This document shows positions 7,086 through 15,758 of a stretch of 29,577 nucleotides of DNA, piece by piece. The notes beneath the pieces are model-generated. The model searched no databases. It was not told where the DNA came from and saw only the letters and a list, made by a program, of their open reading frames with translations. This DNA is from an uncultured Eubacterium sp. (GTDB lineage: Bacteria; Bacillota; Clostridia; Lachnospirales; Lachnospiraceae). The number at the start of each line of letters is the position of its first letter. The first letter of the stretch is position 1. Location: assembly GCA_910586045.1 (NCBI GenBank), contig CAJUIH010000028.1, forward strand, positions 1 through 29,577. Reading direction: 5' to 3'. Position numbers and translations under genes: made by a program.

Positions 7086-7711
7086 TTTCTTTCCCGCTCT
7101 TCATACTGGTCGAATACCCTGCGCAAAAACCGTGCGTTTACGTACGAAATGAACGCAAATCCGATCAGTATCCAAAACGGAATCCCATAAATCACCGTTC
7201 CATTGGTAAGCAGTGTCAAACCGGCGCCTGCCCCCGTCACAGCCAGCATTGCCAGCGTACACCGAGGATGCCTGGCCGCCATCACAAGCGCATTGTTTAC
7301 GGCCGCTCGCAGCGTATTGTCAAACCGGGCGAGCATTGGAAACAGGTACAATGCCATGATCCAAAAGACCAGACAGATCCCGGCTAAGAGCTTCCGCACA
7401 AGCCCGTATCCGCCCATGCCCTGCATCATAGAAAAATCCAAAAACAGCACCACGCCCATACCGAACATGCCGGCCCACAGAACCGTCGCCTGCCGGAAAT
7501 TCTGCCGCATCGACCGGAAATAATCTTTGATGATATACGCTTCCTCATTCCTTGCCATTTTTAATGCGACATACGAAAGGGCTGTCCACGCAGCCCCAAT
7601 CGTAATAATCGGAATGCAGGTAAGCAGAAATATTACATTTAACACCATAAGATCCGTCATCCGGTTTAAACAGCGCACCAGCGGACTGTCCAGATCAAAG
7701 AATTTTTTCAT
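7082..7711 (-). CDS. DUF624/YesL-family membrane protein
   Basis: A 209-aa membrane protein of the DUF624 (YesL-like) family, whose members often sit in CUT1 sugar transporter loci; their role is not known. The N-terminus MKKFFDLDSPLVRCLNRMTD followed by a helix (about 21-43) is typical. Further hydrophobic segments lie at about 75-95, 107-128, 150-170 and 173-192. GGGAGGA lies about 9 nt before the start. It follows the GH31 gene by 36 bp and is the last gene of this minus-strand locus. Its stop overlaps the stop of the convergent gene by 4 bp. Confidence 0.88.
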   Translation of the reverse strand: MKKFFDLDSPLVRCLNRMTDLMVLNVIFLLTCIPIITIGAAWTALSYVALKMARNEEAYIIKDYFRSMRQNFRQATVLWAGMFGMGVVLFLDFSMMQGMGGYGLVRKLLAGICLVFWIMALYLFPMLARFDNTLRAAVNNALVMAARHPRCTLAMLAVTGAGAGLTLLTNGTVIYGIPFWILIGFAFISYVNARFLRRVFDQYEERERN

Positions 7712-7747
7712 GGCATCTTTCTCCTCCCATACGTTTCCCTATCCTTG

Positions 7748-10009
7748 TTATACTTCTACCATACGCAGGTTTTCTTCTCCAAGCACTTTTAACTTCCAGC
7801 TTCCTTTTTCACTGTCCACATGCACCCGGATTTCATCACCTGCGCGCTGTGCGTCCACCTGCATAACGGTATGTCCCGTAGTGTCTGTTACGCAGGTCTG
7901 CGCACGGCTGTTATCCTGCGGCAGATACAAAAACAGCGTTACATCTTCATAATACGCGTAATCCGGCCTGTTTACTTCTGATCCGACCGCCAGGATACTG
8001 CCCGGGCGTACCAGCAGCGGCAGGGAAAAATAATCATGCGTCTCTTTCTGCCAGGTTCCCCCCTCTACCGTATTTCCTGTCAGCAGGTTCAGCCATCTGC
8101 CCTTAGGCACATAGTATTCCACTTCGCCGGATTCCTTGAAAACCGGAGCCACCAGCAGAGAATCTCCAAACATATACTGCCTCTCCAGCGGTTCGCACGC
8201 ACGGTCATCCGGAAATTCCAGAAACATCGGCCGCATCATAGGTACGCCCTCTTGATGCGCCAGCACTGCCTGACGATAGAGATACGGCATCAGCGCGCAT
8301 TTCATTTTGACAAACTTGCGCATTACGTCGCAGGCTTCCTCATCAAACATCCACGGCACACGGTAAGATCCGGAACCATGCAGACGGCTGTGCGAGCTTA
8401 AAATACCAAACTGGCACCACCTTTTATAAACATCCGCCGGGGCCGTATTTTCAAACCCGCCCATATCATGGCTCCAAAATCCAAATCCGGCGCACGCAAG
8501 CGACAGCCCGCCGCGCAGCGTCTCCGCCATAGACGGATAGCTTGCCGAACTGTCCCCGCCCCAGTGAACCGGGAACTGCTGCCCGCCAACGGTTGCGGAA
8601 CGGGCAAATAATGCCGCTTCCCCAACCCCGCGCTCTTTTTCCAGCAGCTCAAATACCGTCTTGTTATACAGGAACGTATAATAATTATGCATTTTGACCG
8701 GATCGGACCCGTCATAATACGCGATATCCCTGACCGGAATCCGCTCGCCGAAATCCGTTTTAAAACTGTCCACGCCCATATCCAGCAGCGTTTTCAACTT
8801 TTCCTGGTACCATGCCGCCGCGGCCGGATTTGTAAAATCCACGAGCGCCATACCCGCCTGCCACAGATCTGTCTGCCATACGTCGCCGTTTTCTTTTTTC
8901 ACCAGATAACCATGCCGCATCCCCTCATGGAACAACGGCGATTTCTGGCCGATATACGGATTGATCCAGACACAGATACGCAGCCCTTTTTCATGGTAAC
9001 GCCTGAGCATTTCTCTCGGTTCCGGAAAAGTCTTAGGATCCCAGGTAAAATTACACCATTCATATGCTTCCATCCAGTAGCAGTCAAAATGGAACACATG
9101 CAGCGGGATATCCCGATCCGCCATCCCTTTTATAAAACCAGACGTCGTCTGCTCATCGTAACTGGTCGTAAAAGACGTCGTCAGCCACAAGCCAAACGAC
9201 CATGCCGGCGGAAGCGCCGGTTTTCCGGTCAGTTCCGTATATTTGGAAACCGTGCCTTTCGGCGTAGAACCGTTAATCAGGTAATAATCCAACCGTTCCC
9301 CCTGTACCGAAAACTGTACGCGCTCTACCTTTTCACTCGCGATCTCAAACGAAACATCCCCCTCATTATCTACCAATACGCCATAGCCTTTATTCGAAAT
9401 ATAAAACGGGATATTTTTGTATGCGATTTCACTCGCCGTACCGCCGTCCTCATTCCACATATCCACCGTCTGCCCGTTTTTTACAAACGGCGTAAACCGC
9501 TCCCCAAGGCCGTATACATATTCATCCACATCGAGGGCAAGCTGCTCAAGCATATAACTTTTCCCGGTCTTTGTATTTTTCATATAAGCCATATTTCGAA
9601 ACGCGGAATCCGTCAGCACCCGTTCCCCGTCCAGGAAACGGATACCCCAGGAATTTGGACGCTTATCGATGACCGCTGTCGTATTTCCGCTTTGATACCT
9701 AAGCTCCGTTTCCGTTTCTTCAATCCGGACCCACTCGCCGCAGCCGTTTGCCTGATTGATCTGCGCAAACGGGCCATGATAAACAGCCCCTTCGAAATGG
9801 CGCACCGATACCTGAATCACATCTGCGGCCGGGCTGCTCAGATAAACCGTCAGCATCCCGATATTCAGGCAGTCGCCCCGGTCTGTAATATGCTTTGACG
9901 GCGCATAAACAACCAGCTCATTACCCATCACGCGGTGATCCGCATATTCTACCGCATAAAGCGGTGTTACACCGTCCCTTACCATCCAGTAACCTGATGT
10001 AAATTTCAT
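7748..10009 (-). CDS. yicI: GH31 alpha-xylosidase, YicI type
   Basis: A 753-aa glycoside hydrolase family 31 enzyme that should release alpha-linked xylose from xyloside or xyloglucan oligosaccharides in the cytoplasm; there is no signal peptide. The catalytic nucleophile is Asp419 in KTDFGERIP and the acid/base Asp486 in HWGGDSSASY, each within 3-4 residues of the E. coli YicI positions (416 and 482). Residues Cys310-Tyr311 in HFDCYWM align with YicI Cys307-Phe308, which are known to favour xylosidase over glucosidase activity. An N-terminal beta-sandwich (to about 250), a TIM barrel (about 265-600) and C-terminal beta domains are in the usual order. AGGAGG precedes the ATG at 10009. It is separated from the upstream permease gene by a large repeat and so may have its own promoter. 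Confidence 0.93.
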   Translation of the reverse strand: MKFTSGYWMVRDGVTPLYAVEYADHRVMGNELVVYAPSKHITDRGDCLNIGMLTVYLSSPAADVIQVSVRHFEGAVYHGPFAQINQANGCGEWVRIEETETELRYQSGNTTAVIDKRPNSWGIRFLDGERVLTDSAFRNMAYMKNTKTGKSYMLEQLALDVDEYVYGLGERFTPFVKNGQTVDMWNEDGGTASEIAYKNIPFYISNKGYGVLVDNEGDVSFEIASEKVERVQFSVQGERLDYYLINGSTPKGTVSKYTELTGKPALPPAWSFGLWLTTSFTTSYDEQTTSGFIKGMADRDIPLHVFHFDCYWMEAYEWCNFTWDPKTFPEPREMLRRYHEKGLRICVWINPYIGQKSPLFHEGMRHGYLVKKENGDVWQTDLWQAGMALVDFTNPAAAAWYQEKLKTLLDMGVDSFKTDFGERIPVRDIAYYDGSDPVKMHNYYTFLYNKTVFELLEKERGVGEAALFARSATVGGQQFPVHWGGDSSASYPSMAETLRGGLSLACAGFGFWSHDMGGFENTAPADVYKRWCQFGILSSHSRLHGSGSYRVPWMFDEEACDVMRKFVKMKCALMPYLYRQAVLAHQEGVPMMRPMFLEFPDDRACEPLERQYMFGDSLLVAPVFKESGEVEYYVPKGRWLNLLTGNTVEGGTWQKETHDYFSLPLLVRPGSILAVGSEVNRPDYAYYEDVTLFLYLPQDNSRAQTCVTDTTGHTVMQVDAQRAGDEIRVHVDSEKGSWKLKVLGEENLRMVEV

Positions 10010-10051
10010 AGAAACCTCCTGTTGTATTTCATTTTTCTTTTATTCAACTAC

Positions 10052-10071
10052 CAGGTCTGATAAAATACCTG
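10052..10071. promoter_or_regulatory. Inverted repeat with shared GATAAAATA motif upstream of GH31
   Basis: CAGGT (10052-10056) and ACCTG (10067-10071) flank the 9-mer GATAAAATA (10059-10067), about 50 bp before the GH31 start. The same 9-mer with similar flanks occurs at 13665-13673 upstream of the binding-protein gene. A site for the locus response regulator is possible but not shown. A weak extended -10 (TG-T-TAAATT, minus strand, near 10081-10090) lies further upstream. Confidence 0.3.
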
Positions 10072-10122
10072 CTGTTTCTAATTTAACATAATAATTGAAG
10101 AATAACATTTTTTATTTGCTTT

Positions 10123-10442
10123 GGCTGCGCGGACGCCCGCCCTGTCATCACAATTCACGTTCAGCATCCGCATTCATTTCCTGTAAAGCCAGAGAAAACC
10201 AGCCGGATGAGGGGCCGGGGCCTGGCTTGCGGCGACGTTGGAAGAATGTTTAGAAGTCCTTAGCATTCTGCAAGACCACCTTAGGGGCGAAGCCAAGCAG
10301 CGCCTTTAGCCACTGGCGTCAGCCAGGACGAACTAGGCGCTGCGTCCGGCGCATGCCGACACGAAAATGCAGAATGCTTAGGACTTCTTAACATTCTGGA
10401 GCTGGAGCCGCAAGCCAGGCCCCGGCCCCTCATCCGGCGTCC
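10123..10442. repeat. Large nested hairpin repeat, copy 3 of the dispersed family
   Basis: The core is a self-complementary stretch of 235 nt. Outer arms of 31 nt (10203-10233 and 10407-10437) are perfect complements. Inner arms of 30 nt (10243-10272 and 10368-10397) differ at two positions. GCAGCGCCT (10297-10305)/AGGCGCTGC (10335-10343) and CTGGC (10313-10317)/GCCAG (10322-10326) close the tip. Segment 10395-10442 is the reverse complement of a module in copy 1 (978-1025), and 10123-10137 (GGCTGCGCGGACGCC) matches copy 1 at 970-984. The motif at 10188-10206 is the reverse complement of the CCGGCTGGTTTTCTCTGGC motif beside copies 1 and 2. It fills most of the 451-bp gap between the permease and GH31 genes; no gene is seen there. 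Confidence 0.8.
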
Positions 10443-10460
10443 CTCGCACACCAGAAACAA

Positions 10461-11288
10461 TTACCCTTTCACGGAACCCGCGGAGACGCCGCCTACTATA
10501 TATTTCTGCCCCAAAATAAACACAACCAGCACTGGCAGCAGCGTCAGCATAATATCCGCCGCTACAAGGTTCCAAGAATTTTGGAACGCGCCGAAGAAGT
10601 TGTAAACCGCCAGCGTCATCGGCCATTTCGCCGAATTGTTCAGATAATATAGCGGCATTGTAAAATCATTCCAAATCGCCATAAAATCCAGTACGAACAA
10701 GGTCGAAACAATCGGCTTTAAAAGCGGCGCGATAATCCTCGTAAACAACTGCCAGGGCGTACACCCGTCAATGACCGCCGCCTCATCGATTTCGCGCGGA
10801 ATCGTTTCAATAAAGCCGTAAGCCAAAAACAGGCTGAGCGGGATATTGATCGCCGCGTACAGCAGGATAATCCCAAACCTCGTATTGACCAAATGAAATG
10901 CCTGCATGACTTTCATTAAGGATACGTTATTGATCGGCATCGCAATTCCCGAGATAATAAAATAATACAGCGCCCGGTTGATCCCTTTCATATTGCGTGA
11001 AATAACAAACGCCGCCAGGGAAACGACCGCCACAATAATGACCACGCTGCCCGTCGCATACAAAAGCCCGTTAAAAAACGAGGAAATCAGCTTGCCTTGC
11101 TCAATGACCGTGGAATAATTTTCAAACATCCACTGCTTAGGCAGGGAGAGCGTCATCCGGTCTGCCTCCGCGGAAGTCTTAAACGAGTTCACAAGCAGTA
11201 CGACCAGCGGAATCAGGACAATCAGGCTGATAAACAGTGAGACGACATTTCCAATGATATGTCCGATTTTTTTCCCCATTGTTCCCAT
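10461..11288 (-). CDS. CUT1-family sugar ABC transporter permease (MalG type)
   Basis: A 275-aa inner-membrane subunit of a carbohydrate importer. Six hydrophobic helices are visible, the first at about 8-34. The EAA loop reads EAAVIDGCTPWQLFTRII from residue 169, the MalG-type form, and the C-terminus GQKYIVGGVSAGSVKG is typical for this subunit. The start ATG at 11288 overlaps the stop of the other permease gene (TAATG) with AGGTGG 7 nt upstream. Its ATPase partner is not encoded in the window, so a shared MsmX-type ATPase is probable. Confidence 0.94.
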   Translation of the reverse strand: MGTMGKKIGHIIGNVVSLFISLIVLIPLVVLLVNSFKTSAEADRMTLSLPKQWMFENYSTVIEQGKLISSFFNGLLYATGSVVIIVAVVSLAAFVISRNMKGINRALYYFIISGIAMPINNVSLMKVMQAFHLVNTRFGIILLYAAINIPLSLFLAYGFIETIPREIDEAAVIDGCTPWQLFTRIIAPLLKPIVSTLFVLDFMAIWNDFTMPLYYLNNSAKWPMTLAVYNFFGAFQNSWNLVAADIMLTLLPVLVVFILGQKYIVGGVSAGSVKG

Positions 11289-12166
11289 TAGTTTTCCACC
11301 TCCGAACTCTCCATGGACTTAATGATAAAATACAGCAATGCCAGCACGATAAAAAACAGCACGCTCGAAAGCGTAGTACCCATTGCCAGGTCGCCTTTTG
11401 AAAATTCCTTGTAGACAGCCGTATTAATCACGCCCGTTGCATTGCCAGGCCCGCCGTTCGTCAGCGAATATACCATATCAAATACACGCAGCCCATACGT
11501 TACATTTAATACGGTCGCGTTGACCAGCACCGGTTTTAACAGCGGAATCGTAATATGGCGAAGCTGCTGGAAAAACGAAGCCCCGTCAATGCCCGCCGCC
11601 TCATAGTACTCCGGCGCGATGGACATTAACCCCGCGATAACGACGACCATAATATACCCCATCCCTTTCCAGGTATCCACCGTCATTACCGTCGGAAATA
11701 CAATGTTTAAATCGGTCAGCCAGTTTTTCGCCAGCACGTCTAACCCGATATCCCGTAAAAAGTTATTTAAAAATCCGGTCGTCGGATGCAGCATGCTCTT
11801 AAATACAAGGCCCACAACCAGATAGGACATAACCTGCGGGGAAAAAATAATCATACGCTGGAAATTTTTAAATCGAATAAACTTCTGCGTCAGCAGCAGC
11901 GCGAGCGCCAGCCCGACGACCGTCTTTAACACCGTGGTTACGACCGTAAATAAAATCGTATTTCCGATGTAAAGCAGGTATTCGGAATTTCCCTCGAAAA
12001 TCCGTTTGTAATTATCCAGGCCGACAAACCGGATTTCATTTGTGAAATTGTTCCAGTCCGTAAATGAATAGCCGATTCCAAGGATCCCGGGCAAAAAACA
12101 GAGCAGGAAGTATAAAACCGCGGCGCCGCTGGCAAAATACCAGGGATATAATTTTTTTCTGTTCAT
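11288..12166 (-). CDS. CUT1-family sugar ABC transporter permease (MalF type)
   Basis: A 292-aa membrane subunit pairing with the downstream MalG-type permease. The first helix spans about 10-33 with the FLPGILGIGYSFTDWN segment common in this family. The EAA loop is EAAGIDGASFFQQLRHIT from residue 189, and NGGPGNATGVINTAVYKEF near 240 is a family hallmark. It begins 41 bp after the binding-protein gene and ends with a one-base overlap with the next permease. Confidence 0.94.
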   Translation of the reverse strand: MNRKKLYPWYFASGAAVLYFLLCFLPGILGIGYSFTDWNNFTNEIRFVGLDNYKRIFEGNSEYLLYIGNTILFTVVTTVLKTVVGLALALLLTQKFIRFKNFQRMIIFSPQVMSYLVVGLVFKSMLHPTTGFLNNFLRDIGLDVLAKNWLTDLNIVFPTVMTVDTWKGMGYIMVVVIAGLMSIAPEYYEAAGIDGASFFQQLRHITIPLLKPVLVNATVLNVTYGLRVFDMVYSLTNGGPGNATGVINTAVYKEFSKGDLAMGTTLSSVLFFIVLALLYFIIKSMESSEVEN

Positions 12167-12207
12167 ATCTAAACTCCTTTCCGGTTAGCCAAAACGGAAT
12201 GCGGTTC

Positions 12208-13554
12208 TTATTCCCATGCCGGATCCCTCTGCAGCTTGGCCTGCTCGTTTCTCCTTTGTACAATCGTATCTACTACGTCCTGCGGCGTCATCGCCCCGGT
12301 ATACATCGATTCCAGGTCCTTGCCGACATCCATCCACTGGCTGTCGATGTAATTGACAAATACCTGTACGACATTCGCTTTTTCCAGAGAATCCAAAAAT
12401 GCCTGGTCTTCTTGCGAATATTTCGATTCAATTTCTGACCAGCACAGCGCGGATAATTCCGGCTGTCCGTCCAGACGTTTCTGCAGGTTTTCCGGTTTTG
12501 TCAAAAATTCAAAAAACTGTTTTGCCTCTTCGGTATATTTGCTTTCTTTATTAATAAAATACGCATTACTTGCCGGGTTTACGCCGATCGCCTGATTGTC
12601 GCCCCAAGGCATCACAAACGCGCCCAGTTTTTCCATTGCGTCAAAGTCCGGGTAATCATTCTGGATTTCCCCGCGAAAGCCAAGCTCTGCGATCGTCATC
12701 CCGTATTCGCCGGAAGCCATTGCCTGTTTTGCATTTTCCCACGTATTACTCAGATAATCGGCGCCAAAATAGCCGGCTTTTGCACATTCATCCAACTGCT
12801 GCAAAATCGTCAACAGGTGCGGGATATCCTCGAGTTTTGTTTCATTTGCATTTAATTTATCATACACATCAGGATCATCCGCAAGCCAAAGCCCGCCTGT
12901 TTCAAACAATGGAAGTACCTGGTGCCATCCGTTTGTCGTCGCCTCATAGACCGGCGTTTTGCCCGCATCCAGAATCTTTTGGCAGACATCTTTAAATTCC
13001 GCGTAATTGGCAGGAACCTCCAGATTCAATTCTTCAAAAATGTCCTTGTTATACAGATAAAAATACATCTTGGCGCCCGGGAACGTCGTACCGTATACCT
13101 TGCCGTCCACCGAAACCGCATCCCGCGCGCTTTCATCCATCCGCTTTACCCATTCCTGATCCGTTAATTCCACACTGTACTGGTCCATATGGATACTGGA
13201 AGCAAGCGCGATCGGCGTATCCACGCAAATAATATCCGGCGCTTCCCCGGAATCCAGTTTCACTTTAATCAGATCCCTCCACTGCGCGTCCGGCGAAATC
13301 TGGAAATCCACTTTAATCCCTGTCTCTTCTTCAAATTCTTTCGCAAGATCCTGTACAATTCCGGAAGTCGGCAGACCGCTCTGGTGGCTGCCAAATGTCA
13401 GCGTAACCCCTTTCGAATCCCCTCCCGAAGAAGATTCATTGCCGGAAGCATCATCGCCCGAACCGCCGTCAGACCCACACCCGGCCAGCATTCCTGCCGT
13501 CATGACCGAAGCCAAAGAAACCCCAATTATTTTTTTCCATACCTGATTTTTCAT
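12208..13554 (-). CDS. Sugar-binding lipoprotein of the CUT1 ABC transporter
   Basis: A 448-aa extracellular solute-binding protein (family 1). It has a lipoprotein signal peptide with lipobox LAGC (Cys26) and a Ser/Gly/Asp-rich linker to about residue 48. The mature fold starts VTLTFGSHQSG and includes IVQDLAKEFEEETGIKVDFQ. GAGGG lies upstream of the ATG. It is the first gene of the minus-strand sugar locus and diverges from the YesM-like kinase gene. The YicI-type enzyme nearby suggests an alpha-xyloside or xyloglucan-derived substrate; that is inference from context. Confidence 0.93.
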   Translation of the reverse strand: MKNQVWKKIIGVSLASVMTAGMLAGCGSDGGSGDDASGNESSSGGDSKGVTLTFGSHQSGLPTSGIVQDLAKEFEEETGIKVDFQISPDAQWRDLIKVKLDSGEAPDIICVDTPIALASSIHMDQYSVELTDQEWVKRMDESARDAVSVDGKVYGTTFPGAKMYFYLYNKDIFEELNLEVPANYAEFKDVCQKILDAGKTPVYEATTNGWHQVLPLFETGGLWLADDPDVYDKLNANETKLEDIPHLLTILQQLDECAKAGYFGADYLSNTWENAKQAMASGEYGMTIAELGFRGEIQNDYPDFDAMEKLGAFVMPWGDNQAIGVNPASNAYFINKESKYTEEAKQFFEFLTKPENLQKRLDGQPELSALCWSEIESKYSQEDQAFLDSLEKANVVQVFVNYIDSQWMDVGKDLESMYTGAMTPQDVVDTIVQRRNEQAKLQRDPAWE

Positions 13555-13654
13555 ATCTTCACCCTCACTATTCTGTCACTTTTGCGCTGTAACGCCAAAG
13601 AACCACTGATGCGGGAGGCGGATGGCCATACCGCCCACCGCACAAAGAAACCTG

Positions 13655-13674
13655 TTATTTTACCGATAAAATAG
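13655..13674. promoter_or_regulatory. Inverted repeat upstream of the sugar-binding gene
   Basis: TATTTTA and TAAAATA (within 13656-13673) pair around CCGA, forming a 7-bp palindrome. It contains GATAAAATA (13665-13673), the motif also found before the GH31 gene. It lies 111 bp ahead of the lipoprotein start in the 243-bp divergent intergenic region. It could be an operator for the AraC-type regulator; confirmation is lacking. A weak promoter-like pair, TTGTGC then TAGGAT after 17 bp, is seen on the minus strand at about 13690-13720. Confidence 0.35.
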
Positions 13675-13743
13675 CTTTTGTTACCATACGCCTATCCTAT
13701 CACAGGACTTTTTTTGGCACAATAGACAAAAGTGAACATGGAG

Positions 13744-13772
13744 TTGCATTATTTTGAACAATCTTGTATAAT
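13744..13772 (+). promoter_or_regulatory. Promoter of the sensor kinase/response regulator operon
   Basis: TTGCAT (13744-13749) and a perfect TATAAT (13767-13772) are 17 bp apart. Transcription near 13779 would leave a leader of about 19 nt carrying AAAGGGG, which supports the kinase start at 13798 rather than 13732. Confidence 0.7.
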
Positions 13773-13797
13773 AAACTTGCAAAGGGGAATGGATCAC

Positions 13798-15738
13798 ATG
13801 AATAAAATCACCAAACATTATTCTCAGACACTCTATCTTTTTACAGTATACGGATCATTTATCCTTGTACTGCTCGGCATTTTTTTCGCCGTTACTTACT
13901 ATAAATATATGGTAAATATACGCAACGAAGCGGCGCGCTCCCTGGAAAACATGTGTGCTTCCATCAGCAATGCCGTCGAAACACAACTGGACAGCCTGTC
14001 CGCCATTTCTTTAAATATCGTATATTCCAATTTAATAAAATCAAATTTTAAAGATTTTTCGAATAACTACAATACGTTTCAGGAACAAAACCAGACGTTT
14101 GCGCAGCCGGAGGGCCTATCTTTCCCGAAAAGCACTGCCGCACAGGAGGAATCCAGCACGCCCAATTCCGCGGCTCGTGAAAACGCGGAAACGATTCACC
14201 ATGTCGTAACCGCCATGATCGGGGCATACCAGTCCGCTTCCGATATCCGGCTCTACACGATGGACGGCTGCTATGTAGAATCCGGCTACTGGCTCAGCAC
14301 GTCCAAAGCAGACCTGTCCTCTTTTTCCTGGTACGACGAAGTAGTAAAATTAAACGGCTACAAATATATCAGCGCCCCGCATACGCGCAGAGATCTGCCG
14401 GCATCCGGCAAAAACCTGGATACACGCAAATTTATTTCGCTTGTGCGCCTGTTCCTTGGCGCAGACGGCTCGCCGGAGGGCATTGCGGAAGTGGTCCAGG
14501 ACTGCGGCAAAATCTTTGACCTTGCCTCTCAATTGGAAGACAGCAACGACGGCATTCAGGCATACATATACAATTCCAGGCGGGAAGCCGTCTATCCTTA
14601 CAGCGATCCTCTGGCATGCGAGCCATACCGGACTTTTGTCGAACAAAACCAGATTGGGGAAGGGACTTCCAAAATTGTTACAAATAAAAAACATCACAAA
14701 GTGCTTGCCACACAAGAATCGATCGGCAAATACGACTGGAGCGTCGTGCTTGTGCAGTCTGAAGCTTCTATCTACCGACCGCTGCACAGCTTCCAGCATT
14801 TATTTATCGGAACGACCTGCCTGTCCATTCTGCTGACTCTGCTCATCTGCTTTTATATTTCCAAACGGTTTACGGTCCCGCTGCAAAAACTAACGGCGGC
14901 AACAAAAAAAATTACCATTGACCGGGTGCTGGATGAGCACAAAGTCAACCTAACTACTGCTGACAGTAACATTAAAGAATTATCCATACTTTGCGAATCC
15001 GTGCGCAGCATGTATGACAAGCTTCGTTCAAATTCAAAGGAAATCCTGCTTCTGCGCAACGAGGAAACGCGGGCGAAGCTGCAGGCTACCCAATCCTTTA
15101 TCAACCCGCATTTTTTATATAACAGCCTGACAAACATCAGCGTCATGGCAGAAGAAAATATGAACGGGGAGATTGTTACGATGTGCCAGGCGCTCTGCAT
15201 TTATTTCCGCTACATTTCCTCATCCGGCCAAATGATGGTTCCGCTGCAGCAGGAACTGGCCAATACGGAAGCATATTTAAAATGCATGCAGATGCGCTAT
15301 GCGGATGAACTGGCATATACGTTTTCCATCCCGGAAAATGTAAAAAAGATCCGTATACCAAAGCTGATTGCGCAGCCGATCGTAGAAAACGCCTTTAAAT
15401 ACGCATTTGTAAAAAACCCGCCCTGGAACCTTTCCATCGCCGCGTTTTTGCAGGGGGAACACTGGTATTTAACGATTGAAGTCAACGGCGGCACGATGAC
15501 TGACGAAAAAAAGGAAGAACTTTTGCAGTTATATGAACATCTGAACCTGGATGAAGAATTAAAATCCATGAAAATCGGCGGCATGGGTTTAAAAAATGTT
15601 TATCTGCGCCTAAAACTGCTCTATGGGGAAGATGCCGTTTTCCAGATCGAGAAAACCCCGTCCCAAACAACCAAATTTATCCTGGGCGGGCATCTTCACG
15701 CAAAAAAGGATTCTCTGCCTAACCAGGCAGGATTATAA
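13798..15738 (+). CDS. YesM-like sensor histidine kinase
   Basis: A 646-aa membrane kinase that likely senses an extracellular sugar or the loaded binding protein. Membrane helices lie at about 11-36 and 333-356 and enclose a roughly 300-residue extracellular dCACHE-like domain. A HAMP-like segment follows, then a His_kinase domain (PF06580 type) with phospho-acceptor His438 in INPHFLYNSL. The ATPase N-box is PIVENAFKYAF and the G-box GGMGLKNVYLRLKLLYG. The ATG at 13798 is chosen because the promoter overlaps the longer start at 13732. It is followed 20 bp later by its response regulator and diverges from the sugar transporter genes. Confidence 0.92.
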   Translation: MNKITKHYSQTLYLFTVYGSFILVLLGIFFAVTYYKYMVNIRNEAARSLENMCASISNAVETQLDSLSAISLNIVYSNLIKSNFKDFSNNYNTFQEQNQTFAQPEGLSFPKSTAAQEESSTPNSAARENAETIHHVVTAMIGAYQSASDIRLYTMDGCYVESGYWLSTSKADLSSFSWYDEVVKLNGYKYISAPHTRRDLPASGKNLDTRKFISLVRLFLGADGSPEGIAEVVQDCGKIFDLASQLEDSNDGIQAYIYNSRREAVYPYSDPLACEPYRTFVEQNQIGEGTSKIVTNKKHHKVLATQESIGKYDWSVVLVQSEASIYRPLHSFQHLFIGTTCLSILLTLLICFYISKRFTVPLQKLTAATKKITIDRVLDEHKVNLTTADSNIKELSILCESVRSMYDKLRSNSKEILLLRNEETRAKLQATQSFINPHFLYNSLTNISVMAEENMNGEIVTMCQALCIYFRYISSSGQMMVPLQQELANTEAYLKCMQMRYADELAYTFSIPENVKKIRIPKLIAQPIVENAFKYAFVKNPPWNLSIAAFLQGEHWYLTIEVNGGTMTDEKKEELLQLYEHLNLDEELKSMKIGGMGLKNVYLRLKLLYGEDAVFQIEKTPSQTTKFILGGHLHAKKDSLPNQAGL

Positions 15739-15758
15739 CAGCGCACAGGAGGTTTACT

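Noticed and set aside
8687..9898. 403-aa open frame on the plus strand, antisense to the GH31 gene
   Set aside because: It has no ribosome binding site, its composition is rich in His, Arg and Ile as expected of an antisense shadow, and the GH31 frame opposite has all its catalytic motifs.
10378..10626. 82-aa open frame spanning the hairpin and the 3' end of the permease gene
   Set aside because: It overlaps the MalG-type gene in another frame and the repeat, with no ribosome binding site.
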